Assembly (NCBI RefSeq): GCF_949628215.1
Contig: NC_134286.1
Location: forward strand, 1,302,001 to 1,366,000
Length of the DNA: 64,000 bases
Direction of reading: 5' to 3'
Source of the DNA: Phalacrocorax aristotelis
Taxonomy: Eukaryota; Chordata; Aves; Suliformes; Phalacrocoracidae
Positions 1-57,914 of the stretch are shown here, piece by piece. Below the pieces are notes generated by a model. The model saw only the letters and a list, made by a program, of their open reading frames with translations. It was not told the origin of the DNA and did not search any database. The position numbers and the translations under genes are program-made. Within the stretch, counting starts at the first letter, position 1, and each line of letters opens with the position of its first letter.

Positions 1-2059
1 GGCAACCAGCAATCACAGCTCTGCAGCACCATCACACCAGACCCTGCTTGTCCCACAAATGTTTTTTTTTTCTGCTGCAGGATTTGCCCCTCAGGTTTTG
101 TTCCGGCCAACAGCTCTGTGAGTGCAGGGAGGGTGGGATGAACCACTCATTATCACTAGAATTTTAATCCAGAGTGAGTGCTGCCCCAAGTCCAGCATCA
201 GCGAGGGCTGCCACCTGCCAAGAGGCACCCATGGCACATCCCTTCAAGCAGCAGGGCAGGAGCATGATGCCGAAGCAGGGGTGCCATGTGGCAGGCATGG
301 GCGCTCAGACTGGCCAGCCATGCCCAGGATCACTGGGACTTCTCCATAATTCCACCCCTTGACCCCAGTTAATGTAAAAATTCCTCATTTAAAATTATTG
401 ATAGAATATCCTTCGAAGGCTTCCCTCCCCACCCTTGCTTGTACCACAGAGGAGCTGGCAGTAAGGCGAGTGGTTTGTTTTAGCTGAACGCAGCCCTGGC
501 TATTGTCTCTGCTCTGCGGCTCCTCACCCTCAGGTCAGCTTTTCCAGGTGGCTCAGTCTCTTCTGCAAGCTGCCCTGGATACTTCAGCCTTCAAACCCAA
601 ATTCTTGGGCTGCAGCTCACCCCTGTGCGGCCTCTGCAGCTGACTCTGCCCAGTCCTGTCTTCGCTTTCCAGGCACTAGAGATGCAGTAGGCAGCCCAGT
701 TCTGTGTCTCAGTCATTTCCATAGAAGGAAAATAAAGCTTGCCACAAGAGGCACAAGGAAAGAGGCCACGGCACATCTAAACAAACCACAAAGCATCTTA
801 TCTCCCCAGCAAACCTTGAGCTGAGAGATACGCTAGATACGTGCGCAGCAGTTCCCACAGCAAGGACGTCTGTGTGTTTGCCTGGCACCGAGCTCTCTCC
901 TTGCCCAGAACTCAGAGCACAGCGAGTGACCCCAAATAAGCAAAAATAACCTTGTTTTGAAAAAAAAAAAAAACCAACTCAAAATGTTGCTTTGGAGGTC
1001 AGCACACTATGAGCAGGACAGGGACAGTTGAAGTGAACTTTTAGCTCTGTTTCACAGAAATTGGGCAGAAGGCAGGTTTCCACCGGTGTGCACACACGCA
1101 TGTACCCCCAGCCCACCCCCTGGCTCGCCAGCAGGTTACACAGCTGTCAGTGCAGTGGCTGTGCCTACGTGTCTAGCCATATGTTAGCACCTGCTGGGAA
1201 GGAAGTGGTCTTCTACCATGAAATAGATCTCCCAATTTCTTCTGTACCACACAAAGGACAACCTGTGCCCCCCACCCCCAATCTAGGGGCTCTCATGCAA
1301 GTGTCCAGAACAGCTACGAGGTGCCGTTAACTCCGCCTCATCCCTGCTTTCAGCACAAGAAGTGATCAGCACTAAGCTGATCCAACAAGAAGTTACACGA
1401 CACACTGCAGCCCTCCACAGCCAGAAGCACACTCTGACTTCTCAGATACCAGACTCAGCTCCTCCGACCACCGTCAGAGCTTAAGTCCTTCCACAGGCCA
1501 GTTAAGCGAATACGTAGGCATAGGCAGCACCAGGCAGGCTTGCATTGGCTCCTTTGGGCAGATGACACTTTGTGCCAACAGCTCTGACCAGAAGAGCTCT
1601 TCTGTAAACTTTGTGACTTCCAGGAGACCCTAGACAGAAGGTTTAAAATTATCGTATTAGCCTGCTGCCTCTCTGAAAGCAGACGAAAATCATTGTGAAA
1701 TCCTGTAGTTATTCACAGATGCATTAATACAGTTTTAGTGATGCTGCAGTTCTGGGGTTGTGAGAGTAACTCCACTACCATTTGAATCAAGATTTGACAC
1801 ATTTGATAAATTAAGGAAGGAAGAAGTTCCTCTGCAAAGGAGCAGAGGAATCAGAAGGAGCAGGAAGAATCAGGAAAGGCAGCCTGTCCTGCAGCAGCAC
1901 AGCCACAAGAGTAGGAGAGGGAAGAGAGAGAAATTACACACAAGTCAGAAACCACCTGACCCGTATCCATGAGCAAGCTGCAACATATGCAGAAAGATTA
2001 CAGGCATCATCTAGGCAAGCAAATTAATGCCCATTTTCTCCAATACTGGAGCATTTTGG

Positions 2060-2490
2060 AGCTGACTGACAGAGCTTTAAACTGATTTGGAAGGGGGAAG
2101 GGACAATACCAGGCTGGTCAGTGATGAGCAATGGAATGGCACGCCGAAGCCCGAGGAGCTGCATGCTGGTGAGATTCTTCAGACTGCTCCACATGGCGAT
2201 GGGTACAAAGAACTGCACTTGAAGTGTTTCTACACAAACGTGCACAGCATGAGGAACAAGCAAGAGGAGGTGGAAGCCTCGGCCCAGTCCCAGACATATG
2301 CTATCGTTGTCGTAAGTGAAACCTGGTGGGATGAGTCCTGTGACTGGTGTGCCACAGTGGATGCTTACAGGCTTTTCAGGAGGGATAGGCAGGGCAGGCG
2401 AGGCGGGGGGGTGGCATTGTATGTAGCAGAGGAGCTGGAATGCACAGAGCCTGCAGCTGGCAATGCCACTGTTGAGAGCCAGGGAGATAG
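2060..2490 (+). mobile_element. CR1 LINE fragment, endonuclease region of ORF2
   Basis: The frame running through 2087-2460 reads LKCFYTNVHSMRNKQEE, then VVVSETWWDESCDW, then GRRGGGVALYV. This is the N-terminal apurinic-type endonuclease domain of CR1 ORF2. Similarity fades after about 2490, and the reverse transcriptase part is absent, so this is an internal piece of an old copy. The same frame stays open to 2791 in sequence I do not recognise. Confidence 0.85.
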
Positions 2491-5400
2491 TCACAGCACC
2501 ATTGTCACTATGAAAACCCATCGACCACCTTTCCTGCTCCAGAACTGGCTGCTAACAAAAGCAAATGGGACAACTTGTGCTTGTTGTGCTTTCTGCAAGG
2601 CCACAGGACCAGGTACAGAGCGCTGCCCCAAAACAGACGCACTGAACGCAAACCTCAGACAAAGTGCTTACACATCAAGCGTGCTCAAGTCTCAGATACC
2701 GCCTTGTCGAGACTGGAAGCTCGCAGGGAAGACTGTAAATGTGCCTCAGCTTCTGCATCTCTCAAGCAAGACTACCATTTGCCTGCTCTGACCTTTCCCT
2801 AGGTGTTCAGCAACCTTCTGAGAATCATTACAAACAAAAGGAGCAAATTTTCACTACTGGAAGCAAGAGGGCAGTCATGCAATCATCACAGATGGGCTAA
2901 CACTGCAGCAACAAAATTAACTCACTCACAACAGGGCTTTCTGACAGCAGCCACCTCTGGCAATGCAGCTGCTGCCTGGCTGGGTGAAGGCCACTAAGAA
3001 GTTAGTGCCCCAGCCAAGGCCTTCACTGCTTCTCCTTCAGTCAGTCAAGGACGCTTCAAAGATGGATGGGAGGGCAATACTGCTGCATGTGGGGTATAGA
3101 CAGCCTTCACCGTAACCTCCTAGCTCAAGAGCAGTAATATTCCACATCCCCTTGACCCTTCAGTCAGTCTTGATGATTGAAGATCAACCCTGGCTTGTAT
3201 TTCTTTAAAGGATGATGCGCAGCCAGAGCCAATAACAATCATGAGTGCTTGTAATTTTCCAACTAGCTCTGCTCTCCAGAAAGCTGTACCAATGGTATTA
3301 ACACCTGCTTAGAGCAAGTGCATTCTCAACAGAAGTTGGAGGTACAGCCCCTTCCAGGAGCTCCCAATATTCCTTTTTGCAGTCTCGGCACTACTCTTTG
3401 CTTCATGTCTCCTCCTCATTTCCCTGTACCCACTTCACCCTGCTGTCTATCCTGAGAAAGTCCATCTTGAAATTACCAGTAATTTTCAAAGACCCATCAC
3501 TTGGCACTACATGTTCATTTAGGCATCGTTCGGTCCTAAGGACCTGCACCCTGGTCTACAAATTGCACCTAGCTTAGAGCTGCAGACCTGCAAGACAAAA
3601 GCCAGCCCCAGCCTAGTATTTGACACATTGAGGCCCAGATCCTTTTTCTTACAAATAAACTAATTTTTCTGGAAGGGAGACATTAACACCACAAGTGGAG
3701 TCAACTTGCATAAGGGTGTGCGGCATTTATGGGTTGACGCCAGTCACAGCTGAATTACGCTACTCCCTGCCAGCTGTCACATGCTCCGATTATATACTTG
3801 TATAATTAGACTGTGTTCCCAAGACGGAGTGAGGTATAGCTGCAAAGCTGGTACACAGCCGTCACAGCGATTGTAAGGGGCAAGCAGCCACACCTCAGTT
3901 ACTCTCTGCTTTCTCATTGGGAGATAGTCTGTAATGTGTAGACAGTTGTATGGCAGCTGCTTGAAATTACCATACCTTACCCTTTATATTGCATTATCAA
4001 ACTTTGCAAGATGTTGGAAAACAGCCATTAGATGTAGCTACTTAATGGAGAGCCACCGCAGCATGGTACACCAAGTCTGAAGCCTGGTTACAGAAGTAGC
4101 AGCTTCTAGGACCAGCTAACACGAACATCAGAAAGGCGGGGAACAAATCTTGTTTGGTATCTCAGAGACTATCTATTGGTTCCACAACCCAGAACGGATT
4201 TCAAGAGGATAGCGCTGCCAAAAGGCAGTGTCCTACCCTGATAAGCAGAGAGCAAAATCTAATCTAGTTCCCTTACTAAGTTGCCATCGTTACTAACACA
4301 CTCTTACACAAATTGACCTGAACTGATAAGCCTGGCATCAGGGGGTGTTCACATTCTATTATGTCCATCACAGAAGAAAAAAAAGGAAGTGGCTGGAAGG
4401 CTACTGAGCCTTCTCACCTATTCACTGAGAATCTCACGCCAGGTCACTTAAAGAAATAAAAATGCCCAATGCTTCCCTCCAAACGTATTTGCCTGAGCAT
4501 GCAACCAATGCTTGTCATCTGCCTAGAGAAGTCCCTACAGCACTTGTCTACATCAAAACAAATCAGGATTTGGAGACCAACCCCTTGCAATTCCCTGCCT
4601 TAGAAAGTGAAGAGTCAGTTGCACTGACTCCAAGCAGGAGGACAAAGTATCTTAGGCCAAATGCGTTAGTCCACATTGCGATAAATCTAATGAAAACTTG
4701 ACTGAGTTACTTTGGCTTTTCTTTAGAATTCTTAATAAGTTGCACTACTTAATAAAGCCACATTCCAGAACCTGCAAAAAGGTAGTATTTCTGGTCCCCA
4801 GCTCTTCTGAGAGCCTTTTATGCTCCAGTCTGTCCCCATCCACAGACAAAAGCACCTGGGCCCCCCAACACTTGCAGGTGTAGCCTAAACTGGATCTGAA
4901 ACGTATCACAGACAGAATACCGAAGCCAGCAGAAGCTGTCTACACAAAGTACAGGTTAAATACAAGTTTCTGATTCCAAACTACAAAATGCCTTCCAACA
5001 GACTAGAAGAATCAGGTGGTTTGGATTTTTAACTATGGTCATGCACACAAGCAGCCTTCAGCCATTAATGCTTTGCACTTCCATTTCTTCAAAGACAAAA
5101 TGAAAATAGATATACCTAATTTGTGGAGGCTTTAAGAGGCTTAATTCCCTGAGACAGGCAAGGGAATGCCATGAAAGCCAGGCCACTGATGCAGAAGAGT
5201 AATCTAGCTGCAAGCACAGAGCCCTCAGACACTCCAAAAATGTAAGCACGAGCTGAAAGGTATCACCCACCAAGAAGCAAGGGCAATAAAAGCAGCAAGA
5301 ACCCCATTTGTGAGAGCAACGTCCACAGACTAGTGCAACCTTCACTCGAAGGCTGCAGTAGTGTAGAAGCAGACATGCAGTTCCTCCAGTGGTGGTCAGG

Positions 5401-5889
5401 TTTTCTGAATCCTGGAAGGAAGGAACAAGAGAGACCCACCTGTGGAAACGGGATCCGTCCGAGCCTGGTGGGGATTGCAGAAGTCTCCATTGCTCCACAC
5501 TTCACGTTTTGTTTACGGAGAAGTTCAGGTTTCTCCTCTAGCACCAGAGCTCAGCTCTAACACCTTCTGATGAAACGTCTGCCTTATTCTGCAGCGCAGC
5601 AACCACGAGGCAGAAGTTCTGCAACGCCCCTCTTCACAACCACATGGAAAGCAGCTACAAAGATCAGTTTATTAACAGAAAGGGGGCAGTAGCCATGCTT
5701 TTCCATCATCGGACCCAGACCTGAGACCTCAGGAAGCACAGGTAGATAGCCACGGCAAGGTAGCCACGAAACAGTACGGGGCTAGGGCAGGAGAGCGCCA
5801 GCCAGCCACGGCACCAAGGCCAGGTGCCCTATGCACGCTAACCTGGTCATGGATGCACGTGGGCCCAGGCACGGCACCACGGTGCTCAC

Positions 5890-5967
5890 CAGTGGCGGCT
5901 TCCAACAGCAGCTCCTTCTCTTCCTCTTGACCAGTCCGCTTGCAAGTTAACGTGATATAAATTTATA
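5890..5967 (-). promoter_or_regulatory. Possible TATA promoter and first-exon donor
   Basis: The perfect 12-bp palindrome TATAAATTTATA lies at 5956-5967. On the minus strand it is followed about 25-75 bases downstream by a GC-richer segment ending in ACTG|GTGAGC, a good donor, at 5890. The segment has an open frame rich in glutamate and leucine (RTGQEEEKELLLEAAT). It could be the first exon of a minus-strand gene beyond the window, or chance. Confidence 0.2.
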
Positions 5968-6204
5968 CTCGGTGTCTCCACAAAGAAATATGAATTCCAG
6001 TACTGCCTCCAGTCAGCTTGGAGGGCTGGGGAGGCGAAAAGGGATGCTATTCAAGCAGTTGCTTTTCAGGATGCAAGCAAGATCACCTTATTTGCACGAG
6101 TGTTATAAGCCTGACCTCTCAGGAACCACATGGCTGACCTGCTTCGCTAGGGGAGACAGCGCTAGACTCAAAGCGAGCCTTAAGTAACCAGCCAGACACC
6201 ATAT

Positions 6205-9200
6205 GCTGAATTTCTCTGAACTTTATTGGCACTTTAGGAAGAATAGGGTATGGATTTTAACAACTCCTCCAAACAGGAAAAAAATGCCTTAATATCAAGG
6301 CTCTCTCTCTAGACAAGTACGTGGACCCATTAATTACTTCACAACCTTAGGGAATTGATGTTTTATTATAATCCAGTAAAAAGACTGGTCAAAAAACATC
6401 AACATAATTTACAGCAACAAAAAATAAAACTAGAACCTAAGCCAGGCAAACATTTGCTGAAGTACTTCCCTCCCTCCAAGAGGAGTAGTTATCCAATTAA
6501 ACTGGAACATGGAGAGGGAGAAGAACAAGTTACCGTATTCTAACAAATAAAAAACGTGTCTACAAATCTCACTGTAATACTGAAAGCTTCTTACATTAGT
6601 TTTCTTGCAAAATATTCTTTCTTTACAATACAGTATACACTTCCAAGGGAAGGAGGATGATAAACATTTCCTCCATCCTGTGACTAATATTTTCTAATTG
6701 TGCATAGCTAAAGTATTGAAATCAAATATCATTAGATACCACTGGAATATAATACTGGTTAAGAAGAAGGCAGGGCTGAAACAACTACAAAGAGTTAGGT
6801 GGACTCACTGGCACAAGCCGTTCTATTCCTGTATCGGACCATTTGGAATTAGAACGATTAAAAACCCTATAAACAGAAGTCATGCCAGCATCATAATACA
6901 TGAGCTCAGCAGTGTTGTGTGACCCAAAGCAGAAAAGGTTTACCGGTTTATTATTTAAACACGTATTCCAGGCACCATACACCAGCTTGTTAGGAAATTG
7001 TTAAAATGTAATAAAGGCTTTTCTCCCCACAAATGCATTAATAGTTGCCATGGACAGAGCAGAAGTGCTGAGAACCAGCTTTAAAGCACCAAAACAGAAG
7101 TGTAAAGGTTGTCTGTTCCCCCAGTAATGAGACTCACACGGAGCCAGTGCCAATAACCCTTCAGTATAGAAACACACGAATCAGTTCGGACAAATTTAAC
7201 TGCAATCTTTCATTTGTGACTTTCAAAATACTGAGGCATGCGTTTTTGGCCAACCAAAAGCTTACCATGTCACGTCCCCCTCAAAAGCATGCCGTGTGCA
7301 GGGCAATGAAGGGGGCTCCCACACGACTTATTTGGACATTTAGAAGCAACACACTAAGCTATGCTCCTAAGAGAGGCCGGTTGGTATTTGTGCAGATCTC
7401 CACACAGACTTGTATTGCTTCCGAAAAATAAAATAACACAGCACTGGTAAGGTTGCTTCCAGCAGGCCAAGGAATTCTTGGGGAAATACTGCAGTTTAAC
7501 ACTATCATAAACATTTCTTTTTGGCACAGTCCCCCTTTACCCCTCCCATAGAGCAGGGAGCTGAAAATGCTCTACCATTCAGATGTTTTCCTTCTGTCAC
7601 CACTAGCAGTGATACCATGCAAAGGGGGAATCCACAAAACTGAGAAAGTCACAAGATGTAGGATCATGCTAGGCAAGAAAATCAGACTAGCCTGATGACT
7701 TCCTACAGGGACAGGCTAATCCAAGGAGGGCAATGCAAAGGAGGACTCCACTGTAGGTGGAATCCATTTTTGAGAGGCCTCTTCTGAAGTTTAACGTTTC
7801 CGCCTATGAAGGACCAAGGCAAAATCCAATTCAACCCTGAGCATAAATGGCTGCTTCCTCCCCAGAACTGGCAGGAGGGATTCTGGGTAGCTACAGCATG
7901 GATAGCTTGGAAGACAGGAGGTGATGGGTATTACAACAACTGGTACAAATGGCTCTCAGGACCAGTCTCACAAACACTAGTGTCCCATTTCCAAGAGTCA
8001 GAGCCTTCTGTTCACAAAGCTACAAACGGGCAAAGCATCCTTATGGGGAAGAAAAAGCACTTGAGCCAGGGATCTGGCAGAATGCTAGTGAGGATTAAGG
8101 CAGCAATTGGACAAATATCTTAGGATCCTCTCCCTGCAAATGCTGCTTGAAGCCAGGAAGACAGATGCAGTATTGTACATGACCCAGATACAAGTTTTTG
8201 GTCCCCAGCTGCTTACCACTTTTTATGATTGCATCTAGTTCAAACTAAAGACGTCTGAGCTACAGTAGATCTATACACAGTCATAAGGCACCAATGACTA
8301 TGTGCTAAAAAGGCCTCTTATGGAAAAACCTGAAATCCTATTCACATGACTGGAAATATACTAGTTCAGCAAGGGAACACACAGATACAGGAATTTTTAT
8401 ACTTTCACGTTTCTAACTACCCCTTTAGGTTTCCATTGTCAAACTCAACAAGGAAGGCAATGTTCTCTAGCTACCTCTGCCTCACTGGTTACATTCTAAT
8501 CAGACAAAATGACAGTGAACAGAGCCATTTACCAGCTACAAAACTTCTGGAAATCAGGGAAGTCAAGGCTCCAAACCACACTGCATCAGTGGAAATATTC
8601 CAAAGGCCTCCTAGTGATTAGGAAATTCAAATATCCATCATTAAACAGCAAAAGGTAACACCAGCAGGAACACCACAGAATCTGTTTGGTCTGCTTATGT
8701 TTGAAGGACAAAAGCTTTGGTCTTTTAGAAAGTCCATATTCTACCTCCAACCCTTCTCCCCAAGCTCCAGCCTCCCCTTTTCAACTACATGATTCAGACC
8801 CTGTATTAGGCCAGAAATTCAGACCCTGGCTACTAAGCTTAATACTGAAGCTTGCGCAAGTTAGTAGGAAGGCACAATGTCAAACTGTTAGCACTTTACT
8901 GTATGTAATTCAGTAGAAAAATCTGCTGGCCTCCCCACCCAATGGGAGAGGACAGCAACACTTCAGAAAGCAATACAAAACTAAATGCAGTGAGACTTTA
9001 CTCAAAGCCAAACAATTTCAGATTTGCCCCACATCATGTTTGTTTTCCCAAGCCACCCCAGGAAGATGTAAATACTATTCTTTCTTCTGTTGCTCAACTC
9101 CAACATTTGCCCAAAACTCGATAAATAAGACCATGGTCACTCTTCTGTAGTGGTTCCAGCGTAGCACGATTACAAGTGAATGATGGGAGAAAGGGGAAGA

Positions 9201-9232
9201 GAGAGTGCAGGGCAGCAGGTGCAGGGGAGAGT
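6205..9232 (-). other. MSN: MSN 3' untranslated region (extent inferred)
   Basis: About 3.0 kb of non-coding, AT-leaning sequence follows the TAA stop. Its end is set by the best poly(A) signal at 6222-6227. Other AATAAA matches on the minus strand, at about 6362-6367 and 6947-6952, could give shorter forms. I see no CR1 fragment or coding potential here, and the short frames inside are random. Confidence 0.55.
6222..6227 (-). terminator. Probable MSN poly(A) signal (CCAATAAAG)
   Basis: A canonical AATAAA hexamer on the minus strand in the context GCCAATAAAGTTC. A GT-rich stretch (ATGGTGTCTGGCTGGTT) follows about 15-40 bases downstream, as expected for a cleavage site near 6205. Confidence 0.5.
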
Positions 9233-54713
<45,481 letters not shown>

Positions 54714-54865
54714 CTTCCCGGTGGACTGGGCACGGCAGGTCGCTCCTCCTGCGTCGGTAGGGCTCTCCGCGGGCTCCGCGCTGCTTCTAACGGGACTCCG
54801 CGCCGCGCCTCTCCGCCCGCCCGCCCCGGCGCAGGCCCCGCCCCGCCCGGCCCCGCCCGCCCGCC

Positions 54866-54933
54866 GGCCCGGCCCGGCCCGGCCCGGCCCCGCTCCGCTC
54901 CCGCTCCCGCTCCCGCTCCCGCTCCCGCTCCCG
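54866..54933 (-). repeat. Quadruplex-prone repeat block upstream of MSN ATG
   Basis: Two adjacent tandem repeats sit 150-220 bases upstream of the start codon. On the minus strand these are about five GGGCC pentamers (54866-54890) and six GGGAGC hexamers (54897-54932). Both have GGG tracts with 2-3 base loops on the mRNA-sense strand. They belong to the core promoter or the 5' UTR, depending on the start site. Confidence 0.75.
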
Positions 54934-57317
54934 GCCGCCTTCGCTCGGGCTGGGGCTGCGGTGCCCCCGCCCCGGCCTCCTTAGCGGGGCCCAGCCCGGC
55001 CATGCAGCGCAGGGCGGCCGGGCCGGGCGTCGCCGTCGAGGCTCCGGGAGGCCTCGCCGCGGGGGTGGGGGGCGAAGCGCCTGTGGCGGCCCCGTGCGGT
55101 GGCCCCGTGGAGCGGCCCCCGCCAGCCGGTCTGGGCGGGGAGCGCCCAGGGGGGCAGCGGCGAGGCCCACCGGGGCCCTGGACGGTGTAGTTTATTTGCA
55201 CATCAGGTGCCACTGGAACTTCTGGTCCTTGCTAAAAGCGTGATTTTAAAAAATATTGCTATTTGGTGTGAGTAACACCACAGCGCTTACGGGGTAGATC
55301 GTTTCGCCTTCCCCTCGGCCTGAGCCACGCTCGGGTGGTGCACAGGCGACGGGCTCCTCAGCCCTTGGTGCGTTCGGGAAGTGTGCTGTCACGTAGAAGG
55401 TTTTCGTAGCTGTCTATTTAACTAAAAAGCACACATCCAGCTCCAGGTGCTTCAAAACCACAAGGGGCTGTGGCTCTCCGACCCTGGGCAGATGAACCAC
55501 CTCTACTCTTCAAGCCTTCCCCGAGGCCGCCACCATAATCACGCGGTATAAACGAGCAATCGAATTCACGGGTGAAAATAGTTTGAGGACCTGCTGCAGA
55601 CCTCTCGCCAAAGCTCCCGTGCCATCTCTGTTTTGGAACCATTGATGGAGGGAATCAAGGTCCAGCATTTTCATGGGGATTTAAGGAAGCCGTCTCATCT
55701 CCGTTGGGACTTTGAACATAACTGGCAAACAGCTACCCAAGTCCTATTTTCTTGTAGAAAAAAAAAAAAAGAAGTCATTCTTTTTAAAGGTCACAACCCA
55801 TGTCCAGAAAAAGGAAATTAAATGTTCGCAATAAATTTAACATCTTATTTTCTCAGGAAAGTAGAAACCTATCTTCCTATTTTTCTTGAATGTGTGTTTT
55901 CTTGTCAAATCTGCTAAAGATTTTCAATCTTTAAGCCACCTTGGTTGATGCAAAGGTAGTGCAGAGTAGCTGAACTTCATAACTTCATACCTACTTTTTC
56001 CCCAGCATGTTGAATAAATGAAGATCGTGTTAATATGACGACACATAAATTCAGATATAAAATAGGAGGAGAGCAAGCCAAGCTCTACTAGGCAGTTCAG
56101 CACAGACTCCTGCTGAGTAAATTGTTTTCTTTACTTTGATTACAGGATTCTGCTGGGATTAATATTAAACTGAGCTATGCTGGGAGTTGACATCACATTC
56201 ATAATACCACTTTGTACATCTTTAAAAATTTCAGTTCATTCAAAAGATCTCAAAGGGCCTTGCAAATACCCATAATTAAATCCTCAGGGTCTGCAGGAAA
56301 GAAGTTTCTCTTTTTTCCCCAAGGAATAATGTTGTAAATGTACATGCAATATAACACATTATTTTTAAGCTAGAAGCTTATAAAATATGTTGATTTGCTT
56401 TTCAATGTGGTGTTTCCTCACCACACAGCGTTATGTGAGAAAGAGAAAATCCAGAATAGTTCTCACTCTATCAAAAAGAAAAATGAAGTCTGGAAGAGAC
56501 AAGGCCTTGCCTCACCCCAGAGTAAACTAGGAGTAATACTATAGAGAGTAATAAAACCACTCCTGTGCCCACCTGGCAGGAAATGGAAATGGGATCCATA
56601 AGCTTTGTTTGTTTCATCTGAACCTGCAGGTTTCACCTAAACTAGAATCTCTGTGCTGTGTCTACACGGGAAAAAGCATCAGTATAATTGGATTGATGTA
56701 AATTGGTATAACTTTCCTACACAAAAAGTCACAGGGTCCCTAAAAGCCTATTTTACAAAGTTTTCTTCCTTTTCTGACTCACTTTTACATCGAGACTTTC
56801 TTAGACTAGGTTAAGCAAGACTGCTCCATGACAGGGTTCCACTTGTTTCCTGCAGAAATTGATATTGACAGAAGGGATCCAGAATAATAAAGGCATTTGC
56901 TTGTGATTTTTGCCAGGTTTGGATCCAGGGATGTTAGGTGTGAGCTTTCTCACTGAATTCAAGTGACTCTGTGGAGACTTCTTCATTACCATGCTAACAA
57001 CATCATATATCATGGGGAGAGAGAGACCAACTCCACTTCTTTTGGACTTCTATTCCAGCATTCCTTCATAAGACTGAGGTAACTGTTTGGAGGACTTAAT
57101 CATTCTTTTTCATGAAGATGATAAAACTTCAGACGATAAAAGTCTAGCTATTTCCTTGCCAAATTTAAGGAGCCATAGTTTACCATCCAGGGACCTTCAT
57201 AGTGCTGATGACAGGAGCCATGATGCAAATGAAGCCCCATGCCAGTGAAACAATCCCATCCAAAGCAAATGCATTCCCTCTCATAGTGTGCCAGGCATTG
57301 GCCGTGTGCACAGAAAG

Positions 57318-57914
57318 TCATAAACTGTATGTCAAACAGTCTACAAAGAGTCTGAAGGGGCGAGACAAAGCAAAGTGAATTCTATGGCATGACACTTCTT
57401 TCTCACCCCAGCCACTTCTCTTGTCTTTCTTCTCTATTACTCGTAGCAATAGCCAAACAAAATACCATTCATGCCACTTTGAAAGACAAGGGTTCCCTGT
57501 GACAGGCACATGAGTCTCTACACTTCCTTTTCTGCTTCTTCCTTTCCTCTTCCCCTTCCCTGCTGAGGGGGAGGACAAGGTATCTGAAACATTTGAACTG
57601 CATGGTGCTCCAGCTACAGCGTCGTGAGGAATTCCTGCTGCTGTGGAGGTGCTGCACCAAGGTCTCACCTCCCCCACAGACCTCTCCTTTGCCAGCTGCA
57701 GAGGAGGGGTGGTGGTATCAAGTGGCTGGTTTGCTGAGCTCTCCATGCCTGGTGGTGAGAACAGGCACATCAGTGGATTCCTTGAGAGCTGCAGGCAGGG
57801 TTTATCTCTCCTCCCCAACTGCAGGATGAGATTCCAAGGGGTAAAAGTGTCAGCTGACCAAAGATCCTCCCTGCAGGAGACTGTAGAGATGAGTAACATT
57901 ACCCAGGACCTCAA
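57318..57914 (-). CDS. Unrecognised 198-codon reading frame
   Basis: This is the longest open frame outside the CpG island and the CR1 copies. The product is rich in serine and proline, with a basic stretch (GKGKRKGRSRKGS) in the middle. I recognise no family, signal peptide or repeat. No clear promoter is visible. Part of the plus strand is also open, so it may be a chance frame in locally GC-richer DNA. Confidence 0.15.
   Translation of the reverse strand: MRSWVMLLISTVSCREDLWSADTFTPWNLILQLGRRDKPCLQLSRNPLMCLFSPPGMESSANQPLDTTTPPLQLAKERSVGEVRPWCSTSTAAGIPHDAVAGAPCSSNVSDTLSSPSAGKGKRKGRSRKGSVETHVPVTGNPCLSKWHEWYFVWLLLRVIEKKDKRSGWGEKEVSCHRIHFALSRPFRLFVDCLTYSL

Larger units (their letters stand above)
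1..6204. other. Flank downstream of MSN
   Basis: No complete gene is recognised. The only clear element is a CR1 fragment at about 2060-2490. Open frames here are short and of random character. A TATA/splice-donor motif on the minus strand near 5.9 kb is listed separately. Confidence 0.6.

Noticed and set aside
2024..2521. 165-codon minus-strand frame
   Set aside because: It is antisense to the CR1 endonuclease fragment, which explains the open sequence.
3610..3640. AGTATTTGACA, resembling one arm of miR-223, a microRNA that lies in the MSN-VSIG4 region in mammals
   Set aside because: The match stops after about 11 bases, and no complementary arm lies within 100 bases to make a hairpin. The highly conserved mature miR-223 sequence was not found when I looked for it in this window.
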